Assembly: GCA_039619475.1 (NCBI GenBank)
Contig: CM077116.1
Coordinates: 178,589,863 to 178,653,862, forward strand
From: Icerya purchasi
Taxonomy: Eukaryota; Arthropoda; Insecta; Hemiptera; Monophlebidae
Reading direction: 5' to 3'
DNA: 64,000 bases
Made by a program: the position numbers and the translations under genes. Below the pieces are notes generated by a model. It was not told where the DNA came from. It made no database searches and saw only the letters and a program-made list of their open reading frames with translations. Shown here one piece after another: positions 54,906 to 64,000 of the stretch (position 1 is the first letter of the stretch; each line of letters opens with the position of its first letter).

Positions 54906-55763
54906 TCTGGTTTTCGCGCTCAATATTAAATTTTTTTATATTAGTTCTTCATATGTTAGGTAAAAATGCTAGAACTGCAAAATAAGGCAGAAAATAAATA
55001 TGTTCTGAAACATTTAAAACATTTAAAAGGTGGAAGAAGTCCTTCAGCGCGTTACTAATTTAACTACGCGGTTATGTTTGTAATTATAAAAATCAAAAGT
55101 ACTAGTTTTCAAGCTGAGATTTACGAATTGATAAAACATATTAGAAATAATATTTCAATGAATTGCTCTGTAAGTAGAATAGAACCAATCTATGCGATTA
55201 GAGTAAAGTTTAAGTATTTTAAATCATAATTCGATTTTGGGAATAAAATTAATGTGTAGCATAATTATAGAAGACGATGGCAGCTGGTGGAAGTTACGGC
55301 TCTGATAAATATAAATTAAGCATAGTTTGGGACCGAATGTGGCGATAACTTAATTTTCTTTAGAATGTAACTTTTGAATGGGTTTGAGGAAAAATTTCAG
55401 GGCTTATGGTACAAATGAATATAAATTTAGCACAATTAAAGGTTATTTTTTTCAAATTATTTTTTTTTCTTTTTTGTTTAATGTAATTGTATTTGTGAAA
55501 TAATTAATGATTCGCAAAAACGCATAATATTTAAGTTTTCAGAAAAGCCTGTAGTTTTTCCAGGTGGTTTCCCGTAGTATACGATTGGTTCCTAATTATC
55601 AAATCGGTTATTAAGCAATTCCATTTTTGAACGTTTATATAGAACGTATTGCACTGCGTGAGGTGAATGGTAAATTAATAAAAGCGTGGACCTCTTCCTT
55701 TTTTTTTTTTAAATTTGAATTTACCAAAATGTTATCAAAAATGATAATGGGATGGTTATGGTC
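54906..55763. other. No gene recognised
   Basis: AT-rich. Part may be further decayed LINE upstream of RNase H, but I cannot align it. Confidence 0.35.
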
Positions 55764-56094
55764 AAGGGGGTCGCCAGCCGATGAGACCGAGGGGGTTAAG
55801 ATGATTTGTCGGCCGCCAGGGAGGGGAGCAAGATGATAGAAATAGGATATGAGTTATAGGAAAAATGAAATTTATAAGTTGTAAAGGCTTAATATTTTAT
55901 TAAACAAGAATAAAATCTTAATTAAAACATAATTTTCGTGGGTTTCTGGCAAATTGTTCGACTACTCTATTATAAAAGTCTTCCAAATTGTCCATGATTA
56001 CGCTCCTATGAATACTCATCATGGCCAGTTGATTAAGAAGTTTCAAGGCTCCAGGGGGCAGCTACCCCCCGCCCCCCGCTGGCGACGCCCATTA
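55764..56094. mobile_element. Non-autonomous hAT element with 8-bp TSD
   Basis: TTATGGTC (55756-55763) and TTATGGTT (56095-56102) flank a 331-bp segment whose ends are AAGGGGGTCGCCAGC and, reversed, TAATGGGCGTCGCCAGC. A G/C-rich subterminal run lies inside the right end (56053-56080). No transposase. The 8-bp TSD and ends fit hAT. Confidence 0.75.
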
Positions 56095-56102
56095 TTATGG
56101 TT

Positions 56103-57550
56103 AGAAATGATACATATTTCTTCTTTGAAAATAAGTAGTTTAGAAAAAACTCATATTTATAATTTTATATAATTGTTCATTATTTTTAAAAGATATAAAA
56201 TGTTCAATAATGTAAGCGACGTTAATTTGTCAACCGTAATTACTTTTGTCAAAGCGTTTTTGATGTCAATGACTTGATACTACGAGATAGTTTGGTTTGT
56301 AATTATTGCTTGTTGCGGTTTTATATGTAACACACGTTGTTTACCAAACTTTTCCAATGTTAGTTGTTTTCAAGTTGTTTGCAAGTTCAATAATCCATTT
56401 ATCGGCAATTATAAACGTGTTTTATTTGAACGTTTTTCTACAGTTCCTATTGTTGTTTTTTAAAGTTTGCGATTTTTGCTGCGGTTTTTTCCAGTTTTCC
56501 GTCTTTACCAGGCGTTCCGGTCCTTGCTGTTTTACAGTAGATAGAGTACTTAAATTACGAGGCATCGTTTCAATGTTCACTACCAAATGAGGTGAGATCA
56601 TTAGTGTCGGGTACTAAAGGAACTATCTTTCTAAAATTAAACTTTTGAGATACTAAACTGTTCGGGGTGCTTTTTCAGTTTTGCAGTGCTATACTTTGAG
56701 GAGTTAATTAAGTTGAAACTGTTTAATACAGGCCTTTTTCTTGAATAGTGCATATATCTTTTTTCATGTGATGTGTGGCTACCCGGTGTAAAAAGAACTA
56801 TAATCATACACCTCAGTAAACAACAAATCGCCTTACAGGTATTTACTTCCTTTGAAAAAAGATTTGTACGATCGCCCTTAGTCTGTAAAGCACTTCACAG
56901 CTAGAATTAGCCAGGCTTAAAGTAAACACAATTTTATTAATTTTCTAATTCGCACCGAGCTGTTTATCATGTTTGAATGTTTGCGCGTGTGCTTCTTTTT
57001 ATTACTAATTAATTTTAACTCTTTTTTAATCTTTACAAGAACCCCCTTGTTATGCATACTTTTAAAGACGTGTTTCGTTGAAATTCTAACTAATCAATAC
57101 TAATAACACGCTAACCTAATATTGCTCTGCTTCTCATGTTTGCTGGAATAAATATTTTTCTAAGAATGACTGATATTTGTCTAAATTAGATCACATACAC
57201 ACTTTTGTCGTCAATATTAGTTCAAATATGTACTCGAGGTTTGATGGATATCTCACCATTGTTTGAAATATCCCTTTATGTCTACATGATTTAAAAGTAT
57301 ACATCTAACAGCTTCAATACTAACATCCGGGGGAGAAACATATCCAAATATGTAAATTTCAGAGGATTTTTTTATTTTATTTAAAACTTCTGAATTTTGC
57401 TCTGTATACAAAGCCTTCTTTGTTGTTTTTTTTTCACTTCTATTCCGCTCATCATCCCTATAATCCTCTTTTAGTTTTAAAGCCTTTAAAAGTATCCATT
57501 TATAGTCCTACTCAATTTTATTTATTTCCCACTTAATAATGTAATCTAAT
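56103..57550. other. AT-rich, no gene recognised
   Basis: Short hydrophobic frames only. Confidence 0.4.
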
Positions 57551-57559
57551 TTTTAGTAA

Positions 57560-57590
57560 GATTCTCGGTTGGCGTACCCAAAAAATAGAA
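57560..57590 (+). mobile_element. LINE family-1 3' tail
   Basis: TCTCGGTTGGCGTACCC followed by an A-rich run is the same end as copy A (CGTCGTTGGCGTACCC). The pyrimidine-rich sequence upstream (57400-57560) may be decayed LINE body but cannot be aligned. Confidence 0.6.
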
Positions 57591-59120
57591 AATAAAAACA
57601 AAACAAAACCCAAAAAATTATATTTTTTCCAAAGGTCGCAAATTTTTCGTACGGAATTCTACGAGACACCATAGTATGAGAGAAGATACATTCAGAGAAA
57701 TGTAGAAAAAAAACTTTAACAATACAACCTATATAGGAAACAATTGTGGTGTGTGTAATGGCGGGGATAAACATGTCTGGTATAAAAAAACGGTCTGCAT
57801 GGAGAAATCACAAAAGCTTCCTCATTGAATTATCTACAAATAACTTCACCTTATTGAAAATCCGTTAATATCGATGATGTCTTGAAGCTTTTATGTGTAC
57901 GCATTTATCGTAGATTCAATTAATCTGATGTGAACTCAGTCTACTTTAATTTCAGTCTTGAAGTTGAAGAAATTAATTCCCTGTATACATATTTGCCTCG
58001 CAAATTATAATGGTACTGTTTGCTGACTTAGCTGTGTGGAGAAGTCCTTTAACGTTTTTCTCAGCTCGGGAATGAAATAGGCACATGACTTATTGAGGGA
58101 AACCATTATATAAAAACCAGTTTTATCGGATGGATTTGGAAACAGCCATTTCTTAAAAAAATCGCAAGAACAACTTGAATTTTTAAGTTGTACGGTGAAA
58201 GAATCTTAATTTGCGATCTATTTATTTGTTTATTGATTTTTTTTTTTTTTTTGGTACAAGACCCGATTTAAAAAATGGAAAATTTATTGCGCATGTTTCA
58301 GAGATGGTCCTGGTGATCTTCTGCTAATTTCTGCACGCAGGAGTAAAAGTAAACAATTTTTAGTCCTATTTTCTCCGGTTATTCCGAATTACATATTTAT
58401 CCAATGTTCGGTAATATAAACTATTTGTCCTACCGCGAATAAACTTATTCTTTATAAAAGTTTTATTTGTTTATGCATTTTCATCATATTGTTATCTGCC
58501 TCAAATTGACGATTTTAATTCTAATTCAAAGATGTTTAAGAGGCATGCTTCTCATTTTACCGATTTGTGGCATGCATATTTTTTTTAATATATCGTATAT
58601 TAAAAATACACGTACCGCTGTCATCGAAAAAGTCCTAATTGTGTAAATTGCTGTAATTAGTTTGTCTACATTACAAAGCTGTAGACAAAAAATGAGCGAA
58701 AAGGTCGGCAATTCATTCTCTAACAACTGGATAGCAATTTTTTTAATTAGCGCATTTTTGTCATTGGAAAATAAGAAAAACATAAAATCATCGAAATTTT
58801 AAAATTCAAGGGCCCAAAATTTTAAGAATGTATGTATTATGTTGCAAAAGAAAGAAATTAAGAAAGTTCCACATCGTGTTCTATGGCAGATGGAGCGTTG
58901 ATTTCTTTTTTTTTAATGGATTTTTAAAGACCAAATTTTGGCAAATAAGCAGGAGGAAAATATATTTTCTAGACACGAAGAAACGTTGTCACCGCTAATT
59001 CGCGTCATCTAGAGACGTTTCTGACGAGACTCAGTGTGTTAAAACTAAATCTTTTGTTTTCACATGGTCCTTTTATTCCCACATACATTAACATACATAA
59101 AAGTTGTACGTAACACTAAA
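57591..59120. other. AT-rich, no gene recognised
   Basis: No supported frame. A T15 run lies near 58237-58251. Confidence 0.4.
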
Positions 59121-59159
59121 TCAGATCTTCAGTTTAAAATTTATCCCAAGTATGCTACC

Positions 59160-59340
59160 CCAGTTTCAAAAAATTAACCTTAGCCTCTGATACCTCGTCT
59201 GCCATGCAGTCCGGTAATCCTAACCCGAATCACGTCTGAGGCCTCAAAGTTCATCTCAGTCTGAAGCCCCTCAGGCTGTACCTGACTGGTTATCAGAACA
59301 CCTGCTCCACCCCTACACGTACAATTTTTTAAGAAGGAGC
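59160..59340 (-). pseudogene. Possible LINE endonuclease fragment
   Basis: On the minus strand one frame reads TCRGGAGVLITSQVQPEGLQ, then EMNFEASDVIRVRITG. The RGGxGVLI block followed by an E-x-x-x-V-R-I strand resembles the middle of AP-type LINE endonucleases. The stretch is richer in G+C than its flanks. Short and uncertain. Confidence 0.3.
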
Positions 59341-59770
59341 AACCCAATTTGAGCACATTTTGAACTATAAGATCGTTGAATTAGTCGAACATTAATAAAT
59401 AAATTTAAACTATCCGTATATCGAAATATCGAATACAAAATATTGACTTCTATTCGCCTTTATCGTTTTCTACCCACTTCCAGTCGTACGTCTTGAAGTA
59501 AATGAAAAGTAAATATTAAATATAATTTATAATGATCAGGTACTTGGTAGCAATAGCAACTATAAACTGTACTTCCATCTAGAGTAGTGTTATCGTTCCA
59601 AAGCTGAATATAGGTTTGTAATTATCTTGATCTCATGTAAGATCATTTTGACATTCATTTCTGCTACTATTCCGAACACTTGTTGCGTCCACCGATTCAG
59701 CGAAAATGCATTAGTTCTCATCTCCTTCTCACATTCAACATGTAATTGCTTCACCGATATACACACGTTT

Positions 59771-61017
59771 TCATCGCGGATATAAGTTTATTCTGATAAT
59801 ATTTGATACGTCCAATAAATTAGAGACAAAGAGTGCCTTCCTCATTATAGTGGCCCTGCAATGGATGCTATCGTAGCAAGGGGTTGTGGTACTTACGCGT
59901 TTACACACAAATCTGTACCAAATTCTGTAACCCAAACGCTTTAATTGGACGTTGAAGAAGCGGATGTAGAAAGAGCGCACAGCTAACAGAAAACAAGCAG
60001 TGGCTACGAGTATTTCCTGAGCTGACGTGTAAATATAATGGCACAGTATATAGAATAGAATACAGAAATTTGAACTAACCGATGCCAATAAATACGCGGA
60101 AAGCCGGATTGCGCACGAAATAGTGGAAGCGTTTGGTAAGTCTACTCTTCCTTCCGTTAAATGTTCGCATCAGTATGGTCAAGACATTGTTGGAGAAAGG
60201 AAATAGCGTGCATTCTACCTTTCCAATGGCATGTACGTTGATAGGTCATAGCAGCTACGAAATTCGTCTTCAACGCAGCAATCGAATTATTATATCGAGT
60301 AATAGCCTTTTCTATAGCTATCATCGGTAAATCTTCGATAGCAGTAGTCGCACACGTTTCAAATTCAGCTGTTTCGGTATTTCATTTTTTGTCAGTTTGA
60401 GGCATGAATTTAGAATGCTTTTTTTCTACATCTCCTGTCAAACTGTCCACTAGTCGCCTTGTAACAGCATTTTTCAAATCGAGCTGTCATTGACATTGAC
60501 TTTGGTCATTTACTAAAATAGGCTTAGATAACCAGGCTGTACATTTATGCGACCACGAAGGGCGCTTCTAACACGCTCCTCAAATTCGTAGGGGTCATAC
60601 CTCTTTTGTAAATATTTACTCGTCGCTACTTCGTCATGGTGCATCCGCTTGCGCGATGTACTAATGTGTGGTAGTCGTTTTCCTTGTTCTCATTCCTATC
60701 TACATTCGGTTGTGTAAGTAAATGCTGGAGGTTTGACGTAAGTGTAAAACATTTCTTTCTGGAACCTTGCCTGAGATATAGTCTACCTCTCTTGAAGCGG
60801 AACCTCACCAATCCAATCATTACCACGCTTGCCTCTTTATTGATTTGTAATCCATAAATCGGATCGAAAAAAGAAGAAAAAGGTTCATATCTGACTTCTG
60901 CCCACGTGGAGCTGACTCTTGTAGGCGTTCTTGTGGAGGAAAAATAGTCAGGCTTGATAGACAATCATTAGCGGGTTCGGTTTTTACAATAGCACTTGAC
61001 TCAGCATTAGTCTCCAT
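59771..61017 (-). pseudogene. Broken coding region of unknown family
   Basis: From ATG at 61017 a frame reads METNAESSAIVKTEPANDCL. It is followed in a second frame (60626-60964) by TRVSSTWAEVRYEPFSSFFD, then GLVRFRFKRGRLYLRQGSRK and FTLTSNLQHLLTQPN. A third frame near 60640-60520 reads DEVATSKYLQKRYDPYEFEE and RVRSALRGRINVQPGYL before a stop. Lower down frames are less convincing. Codon use and GC are better than in the flanks, so it was coding once: perhaps a transposon gene or a host pseudogene. Introns could explain some frame changes. No family is recognised. Confidence 0.4.
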
Positions 61018-61164
61018 TATTTTGCGTTTTTCAGTATAATCTCTTGAACGTTAGATCACGATTTAATGGTGGCTTGCAAAACTAAACTCGAAGTTTTGCT
61101 ACGAGCTTCGCGTTAAAAAACAATAATTTTCGTCCACCTGCGTATAAATTTCTAAACGTCACGT

Positions 61165-61267
61165 TTATAATAGATAATTTGAGGACAGTTGTATTCAAAC
61201 AATTAAATATTTTTGCTGACAAATATATTTCATTTCTTGAACACAATTGTCCGCAAACTATTTATAA
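61165..61267. repeat. Foldback of about 103 bp
   Basis: TTATAATAGATAATTTGAGG, then ACAGTTGTATTCAA faces TTGAACACAATTGTCC, then GCAAACTATTTATAA. The stem is about 32 bp with several mismatches and an AT-rich loop. It may be a tiny MITE. Confidence 0.6.
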
Positions 61268-61679
61268 TGGTTAATCACTGTGAGAGTTTTCATCGTTTCA
61301 ACGTCATGTTTATTTCGACTCTTTTTCGACCAAACGATTATTTTAGAAAGCATAAACGGAATCAGGAAACAGATATGTAATGTCAATTACCACTTTTTAC
61401 GGAATTCTAACACGCACCTGTTCATAATATTTTTTATTTTCTTAATTATTTCATGTTCATTTCTTTCGATTTCGTGTTTTATTGTTTCATATCTTTAAAT
61501 CTTAAGTTTTGTTTATGTTTGCGGTTTTTGCTGCTTAAAAGATCGAGTTCGTTATAATTACTATAAATTATCTGATTACGTAAAAACGATTTTAATTCCC
61601 ACATTTACTAATTCTTTTTATTCGTACAAGTGATTAATGACGTTTGCCCTTATTGTCCGCTGGTTTCGTCTGAATGTTT

Positions 61680-62027
61680 TTTTTTTTTTTTTTCCTACCC
61701 TGGGCGCGCCAGCGGCTTTGACCCAACAACATGAAAAGTTAAGAGTTATAACTAAATAGCCAAGCGGTCAGAAATGGAAAAGACAAAGGACAGCAGCAAT
61801 GGAATAACTGAAGGCAATGGGAAGGAAAGAATATAGGTATCGTTAAAGGGAGTAGGAAGACCCAAAACTAGAAGTTGGGCGTAAAGAAAGGAGCGTTCGT
61901 TAGAGAGTGTAGAACATTCGAATAGGATGTGATTTGAGTCACAAATACAAGAAGGCTCAGAAGCGTGAAACGTGCAGAAAGAAGAAGGGGACAAAGCGAA
62001 TCGATAGCGAGAAGAGGGGAGTAGAGA
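61680..62027 (-). pseudogene. LINE family-1 copy with short TSD, sister of copy E
   Basis: A T-run at 61677-61693 is followed by CCTACCCTGGGCGCGCCAGC and the reverse of the ORF2 C-terminus. The minus frame 61994-61752 reads ASEPSCICDSNHILFEC, then ERSFLYAQLLVLGLPTPFND and ends ISDRLAI. The tail including CCCAGGGTAGG is the same as in copy E. AATGTTT flanks both ends (near 61673 and 62028-62034). It is a recent, strongly 5'-truncated insertion with an undamaged frame. Confidence 0.9.
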
Positions 62028-62034
62028 AATGTTT

Positions 62035-64000
62035 GATTATATATTTTAATTAAAATTATAAGCTTGCAAAACACGACAGACTTTTAAAGCTGGACACAGA
62101 TAGTGATAAGAGTAAAAATATTTATTTTTAATTGTATTTTAAGAAGGGAAACAGTGCCTCATTCTAAAGAGCATTAATTTTAAAATATTCTTTTCATATA
62201 TAAATTTCTTCGCAGTTTTAGTCTTCGATATATTTTAATGGAAGCTTTATTTTTTGTAATTAATAGTTTTAATATACACTATCAGGGTGGTCCTTATTTA
62301 CGTGATTTTGGATTTTTTTTTGCCCGCCCCCTAAATATCTTCTAAATATATAAAAAAAAAAAAATCCTGTAAAATCTGAGCTCTTAATTTTAATATTAAC
62401 ACGCTCCCATTTCTTAGTCGTACAGATTGTTTAATGCCTTTCAAGATTTTTCTTTTTCTATTGCACACAAATTCATTACTCTGTAACGATAAATTAGTCC
62501 ATCGTTAGCCGGAGCTTTCTGCATTTATAATGAATGGATTGTAAAGCGGATGAAAAATTTTAATTTTATAACCTTTATTACAATAGCCCATTGCGCTAGG
62601 AACAGAACGAGCGCACTGGAAACTGGAAAATATCAGGATAAAGCCAAAAAGATTCAAGTGCCAAGAGTGGAGACCAAAAGTCCAAAGCAGACGCGGAAAA
62701 ATCGAAAATATATAATAGCAGCTCCGTGTACGACATGCACAATGTAGTTAATGTAACGAATAATTTGCTTGTTATTTCCGTGCCAGATTTTACGGATAAT
62801 GTATGCGAATAAATGCAGATACTTGGTTCCCAGCATGTCGGATGCACACACTGGCACACAGTGACGCAATAGCGTAACGAGGAAGTAACTTTTGTTTCGC
62901 TATATTTAGCTGTTCAAAGAGTGAACTTGCAGTAAAATCATCGTTTCTGCTCGCCGATAAAGAGCTTTGCTGAATTTCGCCAACTGAGTTTTCGCTACAC
63001 TTATTCCTTAACTTTAATAGAACTTTGTTCTCCGGTTAGCGTTAAACTAGCGCTGCGCTTTGAACTTGTTAGCCGGGTGTTAGCGTTATTTATTATTAAC
63101 TTTCGCGCCCAGATGACATTCCTAATAATGCATTTTCTACCATACCGGCCTTCCCGTTTACACCTTATCTTTGTCTGCTTGAATAATTTTGCTGTCCTCT
63201 CTGTCGAGTGCGAACGACTATTTTCTTCTAAGCGATTCAATTCAACATGTGTACGGTTCGCACCGCACCAACATAAATATCTGCCGTTCGGTTCTGAAAA
63301 AAGTCCTCACCATACCCTTTTCGTAAAACTTCGACACCACTATACAGTCGTCAGAAGGAAAAATTGTATTGCCGTATTACCGGAAACGTTCTGAAACGTC
63401 GGAGAGGTGGCCGTACGTAAAGATTTCGTTGTGTTTTTACTTAATCAAACAAGCGATAGAGAATGGATCGAAAGCATACTTGCGTATTTGGTGTTCATCC
63501 TTGAGTTTTTTCACATTTTTGATTTTATCAACTGATCCCCACAGCTGGTCATTTAGTGCAATACCGTTCTGCAAACAGCATTAGTTTTAGAAATTATTAT
63601 TCTTCTCAAAATTTTGATCTAAGAATCTAGATTAAAAGGAGAGAATTACACAGTCCAATTCACTAGTCAGCACTGTTAGTTTCAATTAGTGATAGTAAAC
63701 GCGCTTTTTTTGGGCGGCGTAAAGTAGAATTAAACTAAACTTGCAGTTTCTTGTAAGAAATAAAGAAAAAAGACAGAAAGATAAACAAAGAGAATGCAAT
63801 TTCTTGAATTACAGTATCATTTTAAAATGAACGAAGTTACAAAACTTTATAGTAACTGGAAATTTCTTTATATAAACATTACAAAGAAATGTTTTCGAGC
63901 AAGGAAGCCTGATGCTCACTAGCTTAGGTAATATAAATGAAAGGATACGAATACAGTAATATACTAGTAGGTTGGATTTTTTTTTGGGTCTCTATCGTTT
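62035..64000. other. No gene recognised
   Basis: AT-rich with moderately GC-richer patches at 62800-63450. Frames of 70-105 codons overlap in several phases and resemble no family. Confidence 0.4.

Overview
The window looks like AT-rich, repeat-dense nuclear DNA of an insect. The evidence is one exon of a Beaten path (Beat) type immunoglobulin protein, an insect/arthropod family, together with a typical arthropod mix of transposons: I/Jockey-like LINEs with RNase H, RTE-like LINE ends, mariner, pogo/Tigger, hAT and TTAA-flanked elements. There are no operons, no rRNA or complete tRNA genes and no CRISPR. The order of insect cannot be settled from the sequence.

Host gene: the best supported host coding sequence is a plus-strand Beat-like gene. 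A candidate signal-peptide exon (13005-13062, AG|GTAAGT donor, phase 1) is followed 15.8 kb later by a clear Beat Ig exon (28891-29099, TATACAG acceptor, GTAAGT donor). The two exons agree in phase. Later exons were not found downstream, so the rest of the gene either lies outside the window or was not recognisable. Most of the window from 13 kb onward would then be intron filled with transposons.

Mobile DNA by region: 3.3-8.8 kb is a cluster of 5'-truncated copies of one LINE family, including a 2.3 kb minus-strand copy with a 13-bp target-site duplication (TSD). The same family recurs at about 14.8, 15.1, 25.8, 36.4, 38.3, 54.1-54.9, 57.6 and 61.7 kb. 10.43-11.36 kb is an unassigned element with terminal inverted repeats (TIRs) and a small basic ORF. 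15.6-23.7 kb is a nested complex: a MITE, then a large inverted repeat whose interior carries several I-like LINE 3' ends and whose right arm is split by a 4.1 kb minus-strand LINE. 26.9-28.4 kb is a diverged repeat array that recurs at 50.5-51.2 kb. 30.1-32.8 kb is a near-complete hAT element with DUF4371 and dimerisation domains. 34.3-35.2 kb holds a Tigger remnant and a LINE tail. 35.6-37.0 kb is a palindromic TTAA-flanked element interrupted by a LINE. 38.3-41.6 kb holds tandem repeats, an inverted-repeat element with a hammerhead-like motif and a hAT MITE with a perfect 8-bp TSD. 45.8-47.9 kb is a pogo-type element. 51.35-52.44 kb is a tRNA-derived SINE-like sequence interrupted by a mariner. 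53.07-53.57 kb is a nearly perfect foldback element built from inverted copies of a transposase 5' end. 55.76-56.09 kb is another hAT MITE.

Nearly every transposon coding region is broken by frameshifts, stops or truncation. The features interact mainly as layers of insertion, and several TSDs allow the insertion order to be read.
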